Assembly: GCF_021249405.1 (NCBI RefSeq)
Contig: NZ_CP089593.1
Span: forward strand, 1 to 64,000
Direction: 5' to 3'
Length of the DNA stretch: 64,000 nt
Source: Halobacterium zhouii
Lineage (GTDB): Archaea > Halobacteriota > Halobacteria > Halobacteriales > Halobacteriaceae
In this document: positions 34,676 through 45,355 of the stretch, piece by piece
How positions within the stretch are numbered: position 1 is the stretch's first letter
Layout: the number at the start of each line of letters is the position of its first letter
Notes under the pieces: model-generated
The model's database searches: none
What the model saw: the letters and a program-made list of their open reading frames with translations, nothing else
What the model was told of the DNA's origin: nothing
Program-made: the position numbers and the translations under genes

Positions 34676-35371
34676 TTACGTCTCGCGGATGCGGACGTCG
34701 TCGTCCGTGCCGACGTAGACCGCGTCTGCGAGGTCTACGAACAGACCGTGCTCGACGGCGCCGGGGACCGCCGATAGTTCCGACGCGAGCGACGCAGGAT
34801 CCGAAATCTCGCCGAAACCACAATCCAGTACGAGGTTGCCGTCGTCCGTGACGACCGGGCCGTCCTTGCACTCGGCAGCGCGCAACTCCGGGTCGCCGCC
34901 GAGACCGCGGACGGCCTCCTCGACAACCGGGTACGCGTCCGGCAGCACCGCCACCGGTATCGGGTGGTCGAGTGTGTCGGCCTCCTTCGATGGGTCGGCG
35001 ACGACCACGAAGCGGTCGGCGCTCGCGTCCACCACCTTCTCGCTGGCGTGGGCCGCCCCGCCGCCCTTCACGAGCACCGGCCCCGTCCGGCCGCTCGCGA
35101 CCTGGTCCGCGCCGTCGATAGCGAGGTCGACCGAGGACTCCTCGAGCGTGGTCAGCGGAATCCCGCAGTCGATGGCGAGCTGGCGGGACTGGAACGACGT
35201 CGGCACACCCTCGACGTCGAGTCCTGCGTCGACGGCGTTGCCGAGCGCGCGGACGGCGTACGCGGTCGTACTCCCGGTACCGAGTCCGACGACCATCCCG
35301 TCCTCGACTTCCTCGGCAGCGGCCTCACCGGCGAGTTGTTTCGCAGCGTTGCTTCCGCTCGCGTTTTTCAT
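34676..35371 (-). CDS. rpiA: Ribose-5-phosphate isomerase A
   Basis: 231 residues, interconverting ribose-5-P and ribulose-5-P for nucleotide synthesis. VVGLGTGSTTAYAV near residue 27, DLAIDGADQV near residue 82 (catalytic Asp), and VLVKGGGAAHASEKVVD near residue 98 (phosphate loop plus Glu) are all present. Start at MKNASGSNAAK. Haloarchaea lack a full oxidative pentose pathway, so this enzyme supplies ribose-5-P. Confidence 0.95.
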   Translation of the reverse strand: MKNASGSNAAKQLAGEAAAEEVEDGMVVGLGTGSTTAYAVRALGNAVDAGLDVEGVPTSFQSRQLAIDCGIPLTTLEESSVDLAIDGADQVASGRTGPVLVKGGGAAHASEKVVDASADRFVVVADPSKEADTLDHPIPVAVLPDAYPVVEEAVRGLGGDPELRAAECKDGPVVTDDGNLVLDCGFGEISDPASLASELSAVPGAVEHGLFVDLADAVYVGTDDDVRIRET

Positions 35372-35516
35372 GCGGGAACGGTGGTAATGACTCACCAAAA
35401 ACCCACGCCCTCGCTCGTCTCACCGTTTCGTTCGTGCCCTACTCTCACCCCTGAGTACCAGTCCCGTACCGTTAGCCTGCCATTAACTATGGGTAGCGAA
35501 GTTGTCGGAGGTGGCA

Positions 35517-36047
35517 ATGACGACAGTCGGACGTTCCGTGCAGGCGGACGCGCTCGCCGCAACCGATGCCGCCACGCTCGTGTACGCCCCCGGGTTCGCT
35601 CCCGGCCGCGAACGCGCCTGCGAGTCGCTGCTCGAATCCGCCGACGCCGCGCTCGCAATCTCGCTCCGTCGGCAGCCGTCCTCGTGGCTGGACGCCCGTG
35701 GCGCCGACGCGATTCCGCCGACGCGATTCGTCGCCACTCACGATCACGCCGACTGCGTGCGAACCGTCTCGTCTCCCGGCGACCTCACGGGTCTCGGCAT
35801 CGCCGTTTCGGAGTGTCTCGACGCGCTCCCCGAGGACACCACGCCCGGCGTCTGCCTGGACTCGCTCACGACGCTCCTCCAGTACGTCGACGAGTCCCGC
35901 GCGTTCCGCTTCCTCCAGGTGCTCGTGAACCGCGTCCGCGCCGCCGGCGGTAGCATCCACTGCCACGTCAACCCGGACGCCCACGACGAACAGGTCTGTG
36001 GCTCCTTCGACAGCCTCTTCGACGGCGCCATCACTGTCGACGAGTAG
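35517..36047 (+). CDS. DUF7504-like RecA-superfamily protein lacking a P-loop
   Basis: 176 residues: TLVYAPGFAPGRERACESLLE at the place of a P-loop but without GxxxxGK[ST]; then CLDSLTTLLQYVDESRAFRFLQVLVNRVRAAGGSIHCHVNPDAHD, typical of degenerate KaiC/RecA-like haloarchaeal proteins (DUF7504). ATP binding is therefore unlikely. Possibly a signalling or transcriptional accessory; unproven. Confidence 0.65.
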   Translation: MTTVGRSVQADALAATDAATLVYAPGFAPGRERACESLLESADAALAISLRRQPSSWLDARGADAIPPTRFVATHDHADCVRTVSSPGDLTGLGIAVSECLDALPEDTTPGVCLDSLTTLLQYVDESRAFRFLQVLVNRVRAAGGSIHCHVNPDAHDEQVCGSFDSLFDGAITVDE

Positions 36048-36175
36048 TTCGTTCTCGGAACCGCTCGCTTGCGCTCTGTAAGTGCGAACAGACGGCGAAA
36101 CGGTTCGTGCGAACCACGCTATCGCAGGCCGGGTTGCCGTGCTCCCGCCTCGGTCGACCTGCGCTGGCTGTCAGT

Positions 36176-36235
36176 TCATGGCCGGGGTTGGTCCGTCCTC
36201 CTACTTGAACCTACGCAGCCAGTAGTGGTCGATAG
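36176..36235 (+). repeat. Box-3 repeat: GGTTGG...TACTTGAACCTACGCAGCC
   Basis: TACTTGAACCTACGCAGCC at 36202-36220, preceded by GGTTGGTCCG and followed by an RTAGTGRTCG-type word. The same 19-base box, with matching flanks, occurs on the opposite strand at 47925-47943. In both places it sits beyond a family-1 repeat and reads towards it. Confidence 0.65.
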
Positions 36236-36274
36236 TAGGGCCAGCCGGTCGAAGCCACTATTCGCCGACTGAGC

Positions 36275-36531
36275 GGCTCGAAGAGCCCGAAGGAGGCGAT
36301 TCACTCTGGGAACGTCGCGAGGCGCTACGCGCCTCGGAATGCGCGAGCGGCACGAAGTGCCGTGAGCGAGCGAGCAGAGGCCGACGAGTGACCGCAGGGA
36401 GCGAGGAGTGCTTTTAGTGCAGGTTTTGCCGAGTTGAGCGGGATCTGTGGTCCCGCTAACCATGCGAACGGGCGCTACGCGCCCGTGAGCAGACGCGGCC
36501 GAAGCCAGGCACGCAGCGCAAAACGTGCGTG
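36275..36531 (-). repeat. 3'-linked dispersed repeat, copy 2
   Basis: Immediately downstream of the orc stop, in its sense orientation: a GCGCAAAACG...GGTTTTGC stem, core GCACTAAAAGCACTCCTC (about 36402-36419 read on minus), GTCGGCCTCTGCTCGCTC, CGCTCGCGCATTCCGAGGCG arm, and end CGGGCTCTTCGAGCC. Order of blocks identical to copy 1. Confidence 0.75.
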
Positions 36532-37656
36532 TTAGAGTTGCTCTCTGACCGTGTCGGGGTCGTGCGCGAGGCGGAGTGTGCGCGAGCGGCCGCGTCCCTC
36601 GAGTTCCTCGTACTCGGCTTCGATGAGGCCGAGTTTGTCGAGTTTGTTCACGATCTCCGTGTAGCGCGTGTAACCGAGGCCGGTCTCGTCGTGGAACGAG
36701 TCGTAGACGTCGCCGGCCTGGTCGCCGTCGTTTTCCGCCACTGTCTCCACGAGCGTTCGCTCGTTCTCCGCGAGCGCGCCGAGGCTCCGGGAGAGGTGGA
36801 TGTGTTTCGCTTCCTCGTAGACGGCGTCGACGTCCTCGGGTTCGACGGTCTTGCTCGCGCGAGATTCGGCGTGCAGGCCGGCGCGACGGAGCACGTCGAT
36901 GCCGACCCGGAGGTCGCCCGCTTCGTCGGTGAGTTCGGCGACCTTGTCGAGGACGGTCGTGGACACGGCGTCTTCGCGAAAGCCGACGTCGATTCGGTTC
37001 TGGAGGATGTCCACTATCTCGCCGAGGTCGTACGCGGGGAAGTACGCCTCCTCTGGTCGGAACACGGACTGCACGCGTCCGTCGAGTTCCTCGATGACGT
37101 CGAGGTCGAGGTCCGAGGAGACGACGATGACGCCGACGCGAGCGCCCTCGTGGGCTTCGTGGGCGCGCAGCAGCGAGTACAGCGTGTCGCTGGCTTCGCC
37201 CTCGTAGAAGAGGTAGTTCACGTCGTCGAGGGCGACCACCAGCACCTCGTCTTCGTCCGCGATTCGTTCGGCGACCTGCCCGAACAGTTTCTTGAAGGAG
37301 ATGCCCGACGAGGGCGGTTCGTACTCGAATATCTCCTCGAAGACGCGGGAGAAGACGGCGTACCGCGTGGAGTCGACCTGGCAGTTCACGCGCACCGTCC
37401 GCACGCCGGGTTGGTTGCCGAGTTCGCCGTACAGTTTCTGGACGGCGGTGGTCTTCCCGGTGCCGGGCGGCCCGCGCACCATCACGTTCAGCGGGCGTGA
37501 GCCGCGGACAGCGGGACGGAGCGCGTACTGCAGGGTCTGGAGTTGTGACTCGCGGTGGTCGAACGCCTCGGGGACGTAGTCGATTTCGAAGACGTGTTCG
37601 TCCCGAAAGACGGATTCGTCCCAGCCCAGCATTCCGTCCTCGGGGTCGTCACTCAT
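36532..37656 (-). CDS. Orc1/Cdc6-family replication protein
   Basis: 374 residues: AAA+ ATPase with Walker A RGPPGTGKTTAVQKL near residue 62, Walker B VLVVALDDVNYL near residue 140, sensor-1 VIVVSSDLDL, and a C-terminal winged helix (YDSFHDETGLGYTRYTEIVNKLDKLGLIEAEYEEL). It resembles origin-recognition proteins; haloarchaea carry many paralogs, some not tied to an active origin. Only 87 bases separate it from the MutS-like gene and I see no ORB-type repeats there. Confidence 0.93.
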   Translation of the reverse strand: MSDDPEDGMLGWDESVFRDEHVFEIDYVPEAFDHRESQLQTLQYALRPAVRGSRPLNVMVRGPPGTGKTTAVQKLYGELGNQPGVRTVRVNCQVDSTRYAVFSRVFEEIFEYEPPSSGISFKKLFGQVAERIADEDEVLVVALDDVNYLFYEGEASDTLYSLLRAHEAHEGARVGVIVVSSDLDLDVIEELDGRVQSVFRPEEAYFPAYDLGEIVDILQNRIDVGFREDAVSTTVLDKVAELTDEAGDLRVGIDVLRRAGLHAESRASKTVEPEDVDAVYEEAKHIHLSRSLGALAENERTLVETVAENDGDQAGDVYDSFHDETGLGYTRYTEIVNKLDKLGLIEAEYEELEGRGRSRTLRLAHDPDTVREQL

Positions 37657-37743
37657 CACTTTCACCACGCTCGGCTAGGTACTTAACGCTTCGCCACGAG
37701 TCCCGAAAACAGCCCGAAAGCGCCCCGAAACCGGAATCGACGG

Positions 37744-39714
37744 TCAGAACTTCTCGAGCAGTCGACCGTAGAACTCCGTGCCCGACGAATCAGCCAGTTT
37801 CTCCACGATGAGTTCGGGCGTCGAGCGCGCGAGGTGGTCCTTGACGGGCGAGCGCTCCACGACGAGTTCGCCGTCCTCCAGGCCCTCCGCGCGGATGCCG
37901 TCGACCGCTACGTCGTAGCCACACTGGTCGCGGATTTCGCCCGCGAGGTGGGAGACGAAGACGCCCGACGCGCCGGCCTCGTGGAGCGCTTCGAGGATGC
38001 CAGCGATGATCTTCGCTGACGCCCCCGGTTCGGTGATGGATTCGAGTTCGTCCACGAGCACCAGTCGGTCGTTCGCACCAGCCGTCAGCGACGCGAAGTC
38101 CTGGAGCGTCGCCTCGAACGCGCCTGCGTCGAGTGTGCCCTGTGACTTCGCGTAGTAGTGGAGTTCCTCGACGTCCGGGACGCGCGCGGACTCGGCGGGG
38201 ACGGGGAGGCCCATGTGCGCGAGCACCACTACGACCGCGACGAGGTCGAGCGTGCTCGTCTTCCCGCCGGAGTTCACGCCCGACAGCAGCGCCACGCCGT
38301 CGACGCCGTAGTCCACGGGTTCCACGTCCGCGAAGTCGACGTCCAGCAGCGGCGAGCGCCCGCCCTCGACGTCGAAGCCGGCGCCGCCGCGCTCCGCGAG
38401 CACGCAGTCGAAGTCCTCGGCGAACCGCGCGACGGCCAGCTCCACGTCCAGGTCTAGCGCGTCGTTCACGAGTTCTCGCGTCGGCTCTCGGAGGTCGGCG
38501 AGCGTCGCCGCGAGGTCGCGCTTTCGCTCGGCCGCTCGCCGGTCACGCGCTGCCGCGAGGTCCTCTCGCAGGCGGGAAACTGCCTGTTCCTCGTGCTCGA
38601 CGGGGAACGTGGGTTCGTCTCCGAACGTACGCCGTGCAGCGTCAACCTCGCCGTCCTGTAGGTCCAGCGCGTCAACAAGGTGGTCGCGTGCGGCGTCGAC
38701 CGCGGCCGCGTACTCGTCGGCCAACTCACGGGAGAGCAGGCTGTCCGCGCCCGCGCCGCGCTCAACCAGGCTCAGCAGGTCGGCGCCCTCGATGGTGACG
38801 TCCTGTTCCTGGATGGCCTCCCGAAGTCGGTCGTTCGCTACCGATTCGGCGGTGGAGACGGCGGCGTCCAGGTCGTCCGCGGCGGTCGAGAGGCGGTCGA
38901 GTTCCTCGTCGCCGACGACACTCCCGTCCGCGTCGAGGTCAGCGAGCGCGTCGTCCAACTCTTCGAGGTCGACGCCGGCGTCCATGCCGGCGGTCTGGTG
39001 GACGGCGACCGCGGCCCGGATCTGCTCGCGGTTCGTCGCGAAGAACGCGAGCACGCGCTCGGGGACGACCTCCTCCGGCCGCTCGATGGCGTCCGGTTCG
39101 ACGCGCACGTCGCCCTCGACTTCCACGCCCGCGAACGCCTCGTCGAGCGCGACGACAGTGGAGTATCCGCGCGCGAGTTCCGCTAGGCCTCGCGTGTCCT
39201 CCACGATTTCGACGGACAGCTCCGGGAACGCCTCCTTCGCCTCACTGTAGCGTTCGGCGTCCGTCGTGGCGAGACACCGGTCTCTGACCGACAGATTCCG
39301 CGGCGGCGACAGCGGTTCGACCCCTTCGAGTGCCTCCTGTACCTCGGGGTCGGGGTCGCGGGCCATCGCGCCCTCGGCGAACGCGTTCACCTCCTCGATG
39401 CGGGAGTCCACGGCGCTCGGGTAGAACGTCCGCAGGCGCTGGGTCGCGTACTCCGTCACCGCGCGCTCCTGCAGTCGCTCGAGCACCGCCTCGTACACTT
39501 CGCTCGCGCGGTCGGTCGCCAGAAACCCGCCGTCGTCGTCGTGCCGGGCCTGGATTGCGCCCTGCACGATGCGCGCGGCCCGGCCCTCCGTGACGCCCGG
39601 CGCACCCGCTACCGCCGCCACGTCGCCGCGTTCCAGCGCTCCCTCCGGGTCCTCCAGCGACCGGAGGGCTTCGGCGGTCTTCGCGCCGACGCCCGGAATC
39701 GCCTCTAACTCCAT
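37744..39714 (-). CDS. MutS-domain ATPase with N-terminal helix-hairpin-helix (MutS2/MutS-I-like)
   Basis: 656 residues. An HhH pair sits at the start ([19 protein letters not shown] and [18 protein letters not shown]). A long Ala/Asp/Leu-rich coiled region is followed by the MutS ATPase: Walker [18 protein letters not shown] near residue 475, [17 protein letters not shown], Walker [16 protein letters not shown], and FVSHLAGEI. Mismatch-recognition domain I is absent, so it is not classical MutS; a structure-specific or recombination role is more likely (inference). Confidence 0.82.
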   Translation of the reverse strand: MELEAIPGVGAKTAEALRSLEDPEGALERGDVAAVAGAPGVTEGRAARIVQGAIQARHDDDGGFLATDRASEVYEAVLERLQERAVTEYATQRLRTFYPSAVDSRIEEVNAFAEGAMARDPDPEVQEALEGVEPLSPPRNLSVRDRCLATTDAERYSEAKEAFPELSVEIVEDTRGLAELARGYSTVVALDEAFAGVEVEGDVRVEPDAIERPEEVVPERVLAFFATNREQIRAAVAVHQTAGMDAGVDLEELDDALADLDADGSVVGDEELDRLSTAADDLDAAVSTAESVANDRLREAIQEQDVTIEGADLLSLVERGAGADSLLSRELADEYAAAVDAARDHLVDALDLQDGEVDAARRTFGDEPTFPVEHEEQAVSRLREDLAAARDRRAAERKRDLAATLADLREPTRELVNDALDLDVELAVARFAEDFDCVLAERGGAGFDVEGGRSPLLDVDFADVEPVDYGVDGVALLSGVNSGGKTSTLDLVAVVVVLAHMGLPVPAESARVPDVEELHYYAKSQGTLDAGAFEATLQDFASLTAGANDRLVLVDELESITEPGASAKIIAGILEALHEAGASGVFVSHLAGEIRDQCGYDVAVDGIRAEGLEDGELVVERSPVKDHLARSTPELIVEKLADSSGTEFYGRLLEKF

Positions 39715-39786
39715 TGCCCGGGCGTACGCATTCTGGACCAAAGGTCTTGTGCGAGTCTCATTCGGAGCCGTCGAATTAGAGCGCGT

Positions 39787-39963
39787 TCAGAAACCGAAGA
39801 CGCCCATCAGCGACTTCGCGAGGCTGCGGACGACGAGCGCGAGGCCGAGCAGGACGAGGACGATGCCGCCGGCGACGACCGGCGCCTTCCACGCGACGAT
39901 GCCGACGCCGGCGAGCGAGACGAGCGCGCCGACGATGCCGGAGAGACCGAGTTTGTCGAGCAT
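39787..39963 (-). CDS. 58-residue two-helix membrane protein (DUF7470-like)
   Basis: [20 protein letters not shown] starts the first membrane helix and [17 protein letters not shown] the second, followed by a short basic amphipathic end ([13 protein letters not shown]). A typical haloarchaeal mini membrane protein; no function assigned. Start is the ATG at 39963. Confidence 0.65.
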   Translation of the reverse strand: MLDKLGLSGIVGALVSLAGVGIVAWKAPVVAGGIVLVLLGLALVVRSLAKSLMGVFGF

Positions 39964-40097
39964 GCTCGTGGCGAATCGGAGTACCGCCGTAAACGTACTG
40001 GTCGAGAACTGGTCTGGTCGACGGCCGCCCCGACGGGAAACAGCGCCCGGTGCGCTCCGCGGAGTCCGAGACTGCCACACGTTGGAGAATTCGGTGG

Positions 40098-40107
40098 GGT
40101 TTAAACC
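40098..40107 (+). promoter_or_regulatory. Palindromic TATA box of the eIF1A-rio1 operon
   Basis: GGTTTAAACC is a perfect palindrome ending 23 bases before the eIF1A ATG at 40130. It echoes the palindromic GGTTTATAAACC of tbp, giving two housekeeping genes with symmetric TATA elements. Confidence 0.6.
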
Positions 40108-40129
40108 GCTGCCGGGCCAACTCCGACGC

Positions 40130-40417
40130 ATGAGCGAGGACGGAGGCGGACGCCGAAACCTTCGTATGCCCGACGAGGACGAGGTGTTCGCCGAGGTAAC
40201 GAGCATGCTCGGGGCGAATCGCGTGAAGGTACGCTGTGCGGACGGCGAGGAGCGGACCGCGCGCATCCCCGGCCGGATGCAAAAGCGCATCTGGATCCGG
40301 GAAGGCGACGTCGTGCTCGTGGAGCCCTGGGACTGGCAGGACGAGAAGGCGGACGTGGCGTGGCGCTACGAGAAGTCCGAAGCTGACCAACTGCGAGAGG
40401 AGGGACACATCCAATGA
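40130..40417 (+). CDS. eif1A: Translation initiation factor 1A
   Basis: 95 residues with the S1/IF1-like OB fold: [35 protein letters not shown] then [31 protein letters not shown]. aIF1A binds the small-subunit A site and promotes initiation complex assembly. It stands 36 bases before rio1 on the same strand; eIF1A-Rio1-KH is a recurrent archaeal gene order. Confidence 0.96.
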   Translation: MSEDGGGRRNLRMPDEDEVFAEVTSMLGANRVKVRCADGEERTARIPGRMQKRIWIREGDVVLVEPWDWQDEKADVAWRYEKSEADQLREEGHIQ

Positions 40418-40453
40418 CACCGAGGGAGCACTCAGAATGACCGTGCGGCGGCG

Positions 40454-41428
40454 ATGACCGACGACTACGGCCTCGTCGAGGAGACGGAGGGGGCTCCCGG
40501 CGACGAGTTCGAGGAGATCGACGTTTCGGACACGGAGGCCGACCGCATCGCCAGGACGCAGGACCGCGAGTTCTCGGAGTTCCGGAAGCGACTGAAGGAC
40601 GCCGACCAGTTCAAGGTGGAGGCCGGCGCGTTCGACGACGCGACGTACGCCGCCATCTACAAGCTCGTGCAGGACGGCCACCTCGGCGCGGTCGGCGGCC
40701 CGATTTCGACGGGGAAGGAGGCGAACGTCTACGAGGCGCTTGGCGGCGACGACGGCGACGTCGCGATGAAGGTGTATCGCATCAACGCCTCCGACTTCCG
40801 CCACATGCGGGACTACCTGGAGGGCGACCCGCGGCTCGACGAGATCCGCGGCGACAAGAAGACGGTGGTACTGGCGTGGACCCAGAAGGAGTACGCGAAC
40901 CTCCTGCGCGCCCGGGCGGCGGGCGTCCGGGTGCCGGAACCGATCGCCGTCCAGCGCAACGTCCTCGTGATGGAACTCATCGGCCGGGAGGACGACCACG
41001 CGCCGACGCTCAACGACGTCGACGTGGAGAACCCCCAGACCGCCTTCGAGGTGGTCCGGGAGTACATGCGCCGCCTGTACAGTGCGGGCCTCGTGCACGG
41101 CGACCTCTCGGAGTACAACATCGTCGTCTACGAGGGCGAACTCGTGGTCATCGACGTGGGGCAGTCGATGACCACCCACCATCCGAACAGCGACGACTTC
41201 CTGCGGCGGGACTGTGAGAACGTCGCGGCGTTCTTCTCGCGGCAGGGCGCGGACGCGGACGCCGACGACCTCTACAACTACATCACGTCCCACGCCGATC
41301 CGTCGACGGACGCCGAAACGACCGAGGGCGACGGGCGCGGCGTCGAGCAAGTGGATGCCGACGGTGAACGAGTAGATGCGGACGGCGAACACGTGGATGC
41401 CGACGGCGAGCAGTCGGACGCGAACTGA
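40454..41428 (+). CDS. rio1: Rio1-type serine kinase/ATPase of ribosome maturation
   Basis: 324 residues. Nucleotide loop GPISTGKEANVYEA near residue 82, catalytic Lys in MKVYRI, catalytic loop GLVHGDLSEYNIVVY near residue 215, metal-binding VVIDVGQSM. The RIO1 features HHPNSDDFLRRDCENVAAFF and an N-terminal winged-type segment (VQDGHLGAVGGPIS) are present. The last 40 residues are acidic VDADGE repeats encoded by a 21-base tandem repeat. Functions in 40S/30S-type subunit maturation. Confidence 0.94.
   Translation: MTDDYGLVEETEGAPGDEFEEIDVSDTEADRIARTQDREFSEFRKRLKDADQFKVEAGAFDDATYAAIYKLVQDGHLGAVGGPISTGKEANVYEALGGDDGDVAMKVYRINASDFRHMRDYLEGDPRLDEIRGDKKTVVLAWTQKEYANLLRARAAGVRVPEPIAVQRNVLVMELIGREDDHAPTLNDVDVENPQTAFEVVREYMRRLYSAGLVHGDLSEYNIVVYEGELVVIDVGQSMTTHHPNSDDFLRRDCENVAAFFSRQGADADADDLYNYITSHADPSTDAETTEGDGRGVEQVDADGERVDADGEHVDADGEQSDAN
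41351..41413 (+). repeat. 21-base tandem repeat in the rio1 C-terminal tail
   Basis: Three units starting GTGGATGCCGACGGTGAACG at 41351, 41372 and 41393 encode a disordered acidic tail of (VDADGE-x)3. Units differ at a few third positions. Confidence 0.85.
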
Positions 41429-41467
41429 CCGCAACGTTTTTCGACGGCTGACCCGCTACCATCGAGT

Positions 41468-41536
41468 ATGCAGTCCGCTTCCCGTTGCTGGCGTTGGTGC
41501 GACCGGGAAGCGGACAGTCTCGCGTTCGCGGCCTGA
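41468..41536 (+). CDS. Candidate 22-residue Trp-containing leader peptide of trpS
   Basis: ATG at 41468, TGA at 41534. The peptide reads MQSASRCWRWCDRE... with adjacent Cys-Trp-Arg-Trp-Cys codons TGC TGG CGT TGG TGC at 41486-41500. These codons lie exactly in the 19-base loop of an 11-bp perfect hairpin. It ends 95 bases before the tryptophanyl-tRNA synthetase start. A weak TATA-like run (CGTTTTTCG near 41434) is at leaderless spacing. Leader function is inferred; it could also be a tiny zinc-type protein or chance. Confidence 0.45.
   Translation: MQSASRCWRWCDREADSLAFAA
41474..41514 (+). promoter_or_regulatory. Hairpin overlapping the putative trpS leader ORF
   Basis: Stem TCCGCTTCCCG (41474-41484) pairs perfectly with CGGGAAGCGGA (41504-41514); loop 41485-41503 holds both Trp codons. 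A ribosome stalled there would mask the 5' arm. No T-rich terminator follows, so control could act at translation or via a factor. Confidence 0.5.
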
Positions 41537-41631
41537 CGGGCGTCACTCGCTCGGGTCGGGCGCGTTGCTCCCTTCGCTTCTTCCGCATATCACTCGTCGA
41601 GCAACCGCGATACCGATATCAACACCCGACC

Positions 41632-42768
41632 ATGACCGAATTCACCGTCACACCGGACGCCGTCGAGGGCGACGTCGACTACGAGGAACTGCTCGCCCGT
41701 TTCGGCGCGGAGGAACTGACCGACGACCAGACCAGTCGCTTCCCCGACCACCCGCTAGTGCGCCGCCGCGTGTTCTACGCGGGCCGCGACGTCGACGAGT
41801 TCCTGGCAGCCGACCGCCCGTCCATCGTCACGGGCATCGGCCCGTCGGGACCGATGCATCTCGGCCACGCGCCCGTGTTCTACTTCGCCAAGCGCCTGCA
41901 GGAGGAACTCGGCGCGCGCGTCTACGTCCCGCTCTCGGACGACGAGAAGTACTGGTTCAAAGACCAGACGCTCGCGGAGACGTCCAAGTACCTCGAGTCG
42001 AACCTTCGTGACCTGCTCGCAGTGGGTTTCGACCCCGAGTTGACGCGCTTCGTCGTGGACACCGAGGACGCCGACGTCGTGTATCCGCTCGCCACAGCGT
42101 TCGCGAAGGACATCACGAACTCCACACTCGAGGCCGTCTACGGGGAACCCGAGAACGTCGGGCAGGGGTTCTACCCGGCGGTACAGACCGCCCACTTGCT
42201 GCTCCCCCAGCTCGTCCACGGCGAGCACCCGACGCTCGTCCCCATCGCGGTGGACCAGGACCCCCACGTCCGCGTCTCCCGGGACGTCGCCGCGAAGGCC
42301 CGCTACCCAGTGCAGAAGCCGGGGGCACTCCTGATGAAGTTCCTCCCCGCGCTCACGGGCCCGGGGAAGATGAGTTCGAGCGAGGGCGCGACGATTCGCT
42401 TGACCGACGACCGTGAGACGGTCCGGGAGAAGATTCACGAACACGCGTACTCGGGCGGGAAGACGAGCCTCGAGGAGCACCGCGAGCACGGCGGCGACCC
42501 CGACGTGGACGTGCCGTTCCAGTACCTCGCGGCGTTCTTCGAGGACGACGACGAGGAACTCGCGCGCATCGAGCGTGAGTATCGAAGCGGCGAACTGCTC
42601 TCCGGGGAGATGAAGAACCTCGCCATCGAGCGGATTGCGGACTTCCTCGACGCCCACCAGGAGCGACGAGCGGCGCTCGGCGATACGCGCGAGGAACTCG
42701 AGCGATTCCGGCTGACCGAGGACGAACGCGCGCGAGCACGGGACGCCGTGGACCTCCAGCGGGACTGA
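41632..42768 (+). CDS. trpS: Tryptophanyl-tRNA synthetase
   Basis: 378-residue class Ic synthetase charging tRNA-Trp. The HIGH-type motif is TGIGPSGPMHLGH near residue 68, KMSSS (GPGKMSSSEGATIRL) near residue 245, and VPIAVDQDPHVRVSRDVA is the ATP/Trp pocket region. Archaeal/eukaryal type. Located between rio1 and the KH-protein gene, interrupting the usual eIF1A-Rio1-KH order. Start at MTEFTVTPD. Confidence 0.95.
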   Translation: MTEFTVTPDAVEGDVDYEELLARFGAEELTDDQTSRFPDHPLVRRRVFYAGRDVDEFLAADRPSIVTGIGPSGPMHLGHAPVFYFAKRLQEELGARVYVPLSDDEKYWFKDQTLAETSKYLESNLRDLLAVGFDPELTRFVVDTEDADVVYPLATAFAKDITNSTLEAVYGEPENVGQGFYPAVQTAHLLLPQLVHGEHPTLVPIAVDQDPHVRVSRDVAAKARYPVQKPGALLMKFLPALTGPGKMSSSEGATIRLTDDRETVREKIHEHAYSGGKTSLEEHREHGGDPDVDVPFQYLAAFFEDDDEELARIEREYRSGELLSGEMKNLAIERIADFLDAHQERRAALGDTREELERFRLTEDERARARDAVDLQRD

Positions 42769-42860
42769 CCGACTCGGACACTCACTGCGTTCACGGGTCA
42801 CTCCGTTCACCGTTCGCGCATTCTGTCGGCTCGCTGTGCTCCCCGACACGCCCGAAAGAA

Positions 42861-42870
42861 GGCTTTTACC
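42861..42870 (+). promoter_or_regulatory. TATA-like box of the KH-protein gene
   Basis: GGCTTTTACC centred 28 bases before the ATG at 42893; leaderless spacing. Confidence 0.45.
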
Positions 42871-42892
42871 CGCTCGCAAAGTACCTCCGTGT

Positions 42893-43444
42893 ATGCAACA
42901 CGTGAAGATTCCGCAGGACCGAATCGGGGTCCTCATCGGCGAAGGAGGTGAGACGCTCCGCCGCATCGAGCAGGCCGCGGAGGTCCGCCTCGACGTCGAC
43001 TCCGAGAACGGGTCGGTCGCCATCGAGAAGACCGGTGACCCCCTGCGCGGGATGAAAGGTCCCCAGATCGTGCGGGCCATCGGGCGCGGGTTCAAGCCCG
43101 AGGAGGCGCTGACGCTGCTGGACGACGACATGCGGATGTACGAGAGTATCGACATCGAGCGCGCCGCGCGCAACGACAACGACCTCCGCCGGAAGAAGGG
43201 GCGACTCATCGGCGAGAGTGGTCGCACGAGAGAGCTGATGGAGGAGTTGACGGGCGCGACGGTGGTCATCTACGGGTCGACGTTCGGCGTCATCGGCCAG
43301 CCGAAGGAGGTCGAAATCGCGCGCTCGGCCGCCGAGATGCTCCTCGACGGCGCGCCCCACGGCACCGTCTACTCGTTCCTCGAGCGCAAGCGCACCGAGG
43401 AACTGAAACACCAGGGGATGGAGTATCACGACTACTCCGGCTGA
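42893..43444 (+). CDS. KH-domain rRNA-processing protein (Krr1/Pno1/Dim2-like)
   Basis: 183 residues with two KH modules: VKIPQDRIGVLIGEGGETLRRIE at the start and RKKGRLIGESGRTRELMEELTGATVVIYG in the second half (GxxG loops IGEGG and IGESG). FKPEEALTLLDDDMRMYESIDI is characteristic of archaeal Pno1/Krr1. Acts in small-subunit rRNA processing near the 3' end, functionally linked to rio1 upstream. Confidence 0.9.
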   Translation: MQHVKIPQDRIGVLIGEGGETLRRIEQAAEVRLDVDSENGSVAIEKTGDPLRGMKGPQIVRAIGRGFKPEEALTLLDDDMRMYESIDIERAARNDNDLRRKKGRLIGESGRTRELMEELTGATVVIYGSTFGVIGQPKEVEIARSAAEMLLDGAPHGTVYSFLERKRTEELKHQGMEYHDYSG

Positions 43445-43571
43445 CGCTGCCGAACGCGCTCCCGACCACCACCTTCTCGTTCAGATAAACCCCTTTCTTT
43501 CGACGTAACGCTTCGCCGACGAGCCGGCGCCTCGCCGCGTCTCGGTTGGTGTGTCATTCACTTGCTCACAA

Positions 43572-43580
43572 CTTTTAAAT
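43572..43580 (+). promoter_or_regulatory. TATA box of the thermosome gene
   Basis: CTTTTAAAT about 32 bases before the ATG at 43608, in an AT-rich island; no Shine-Dalgarno between them. Confidence 0.6.
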
Positions 43581-43607
43581 AGAATCGCATTCAATCAGAG
43601 AGTGATT

Positions 43608-45290
<1,683 letters not shown>

Positions 45291-45292
45291 CA

Positions 45293-45339
45293 GTAGGCGA
45301 TCGCCTACTTTCCATGGGCCGTCAGAGCAGGGCTCTGAC
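45293..45339 (+). terminator. Two consecutive hairpins after the thermosome stop
   Basis: A perfect 16-base palindrome GTAGGCGATCGCCTAC (45293-45308), then GTCAGAGC/GCTCTGAC (45321-45339). Two stable hairpins within 50 bases of a highly expressed gene's stop suggest termination or 3'-end protection. Confidence 0.55.
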
Positions 45340-45355
45340 GTAGCCGATGTAGGAC

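Noticed and set aside
36176..36463. 95-codon ORF over repeat sequence
   Set aside because: It reads through the box-3 and family-1 repeats; Arg/Ser-rich and not protein-like.
37657..37743. Replication origin next to the orc gene
   Set aside because: Only 87 bases, no ORB-type repeats or AT-rich unwinding stretch seen.
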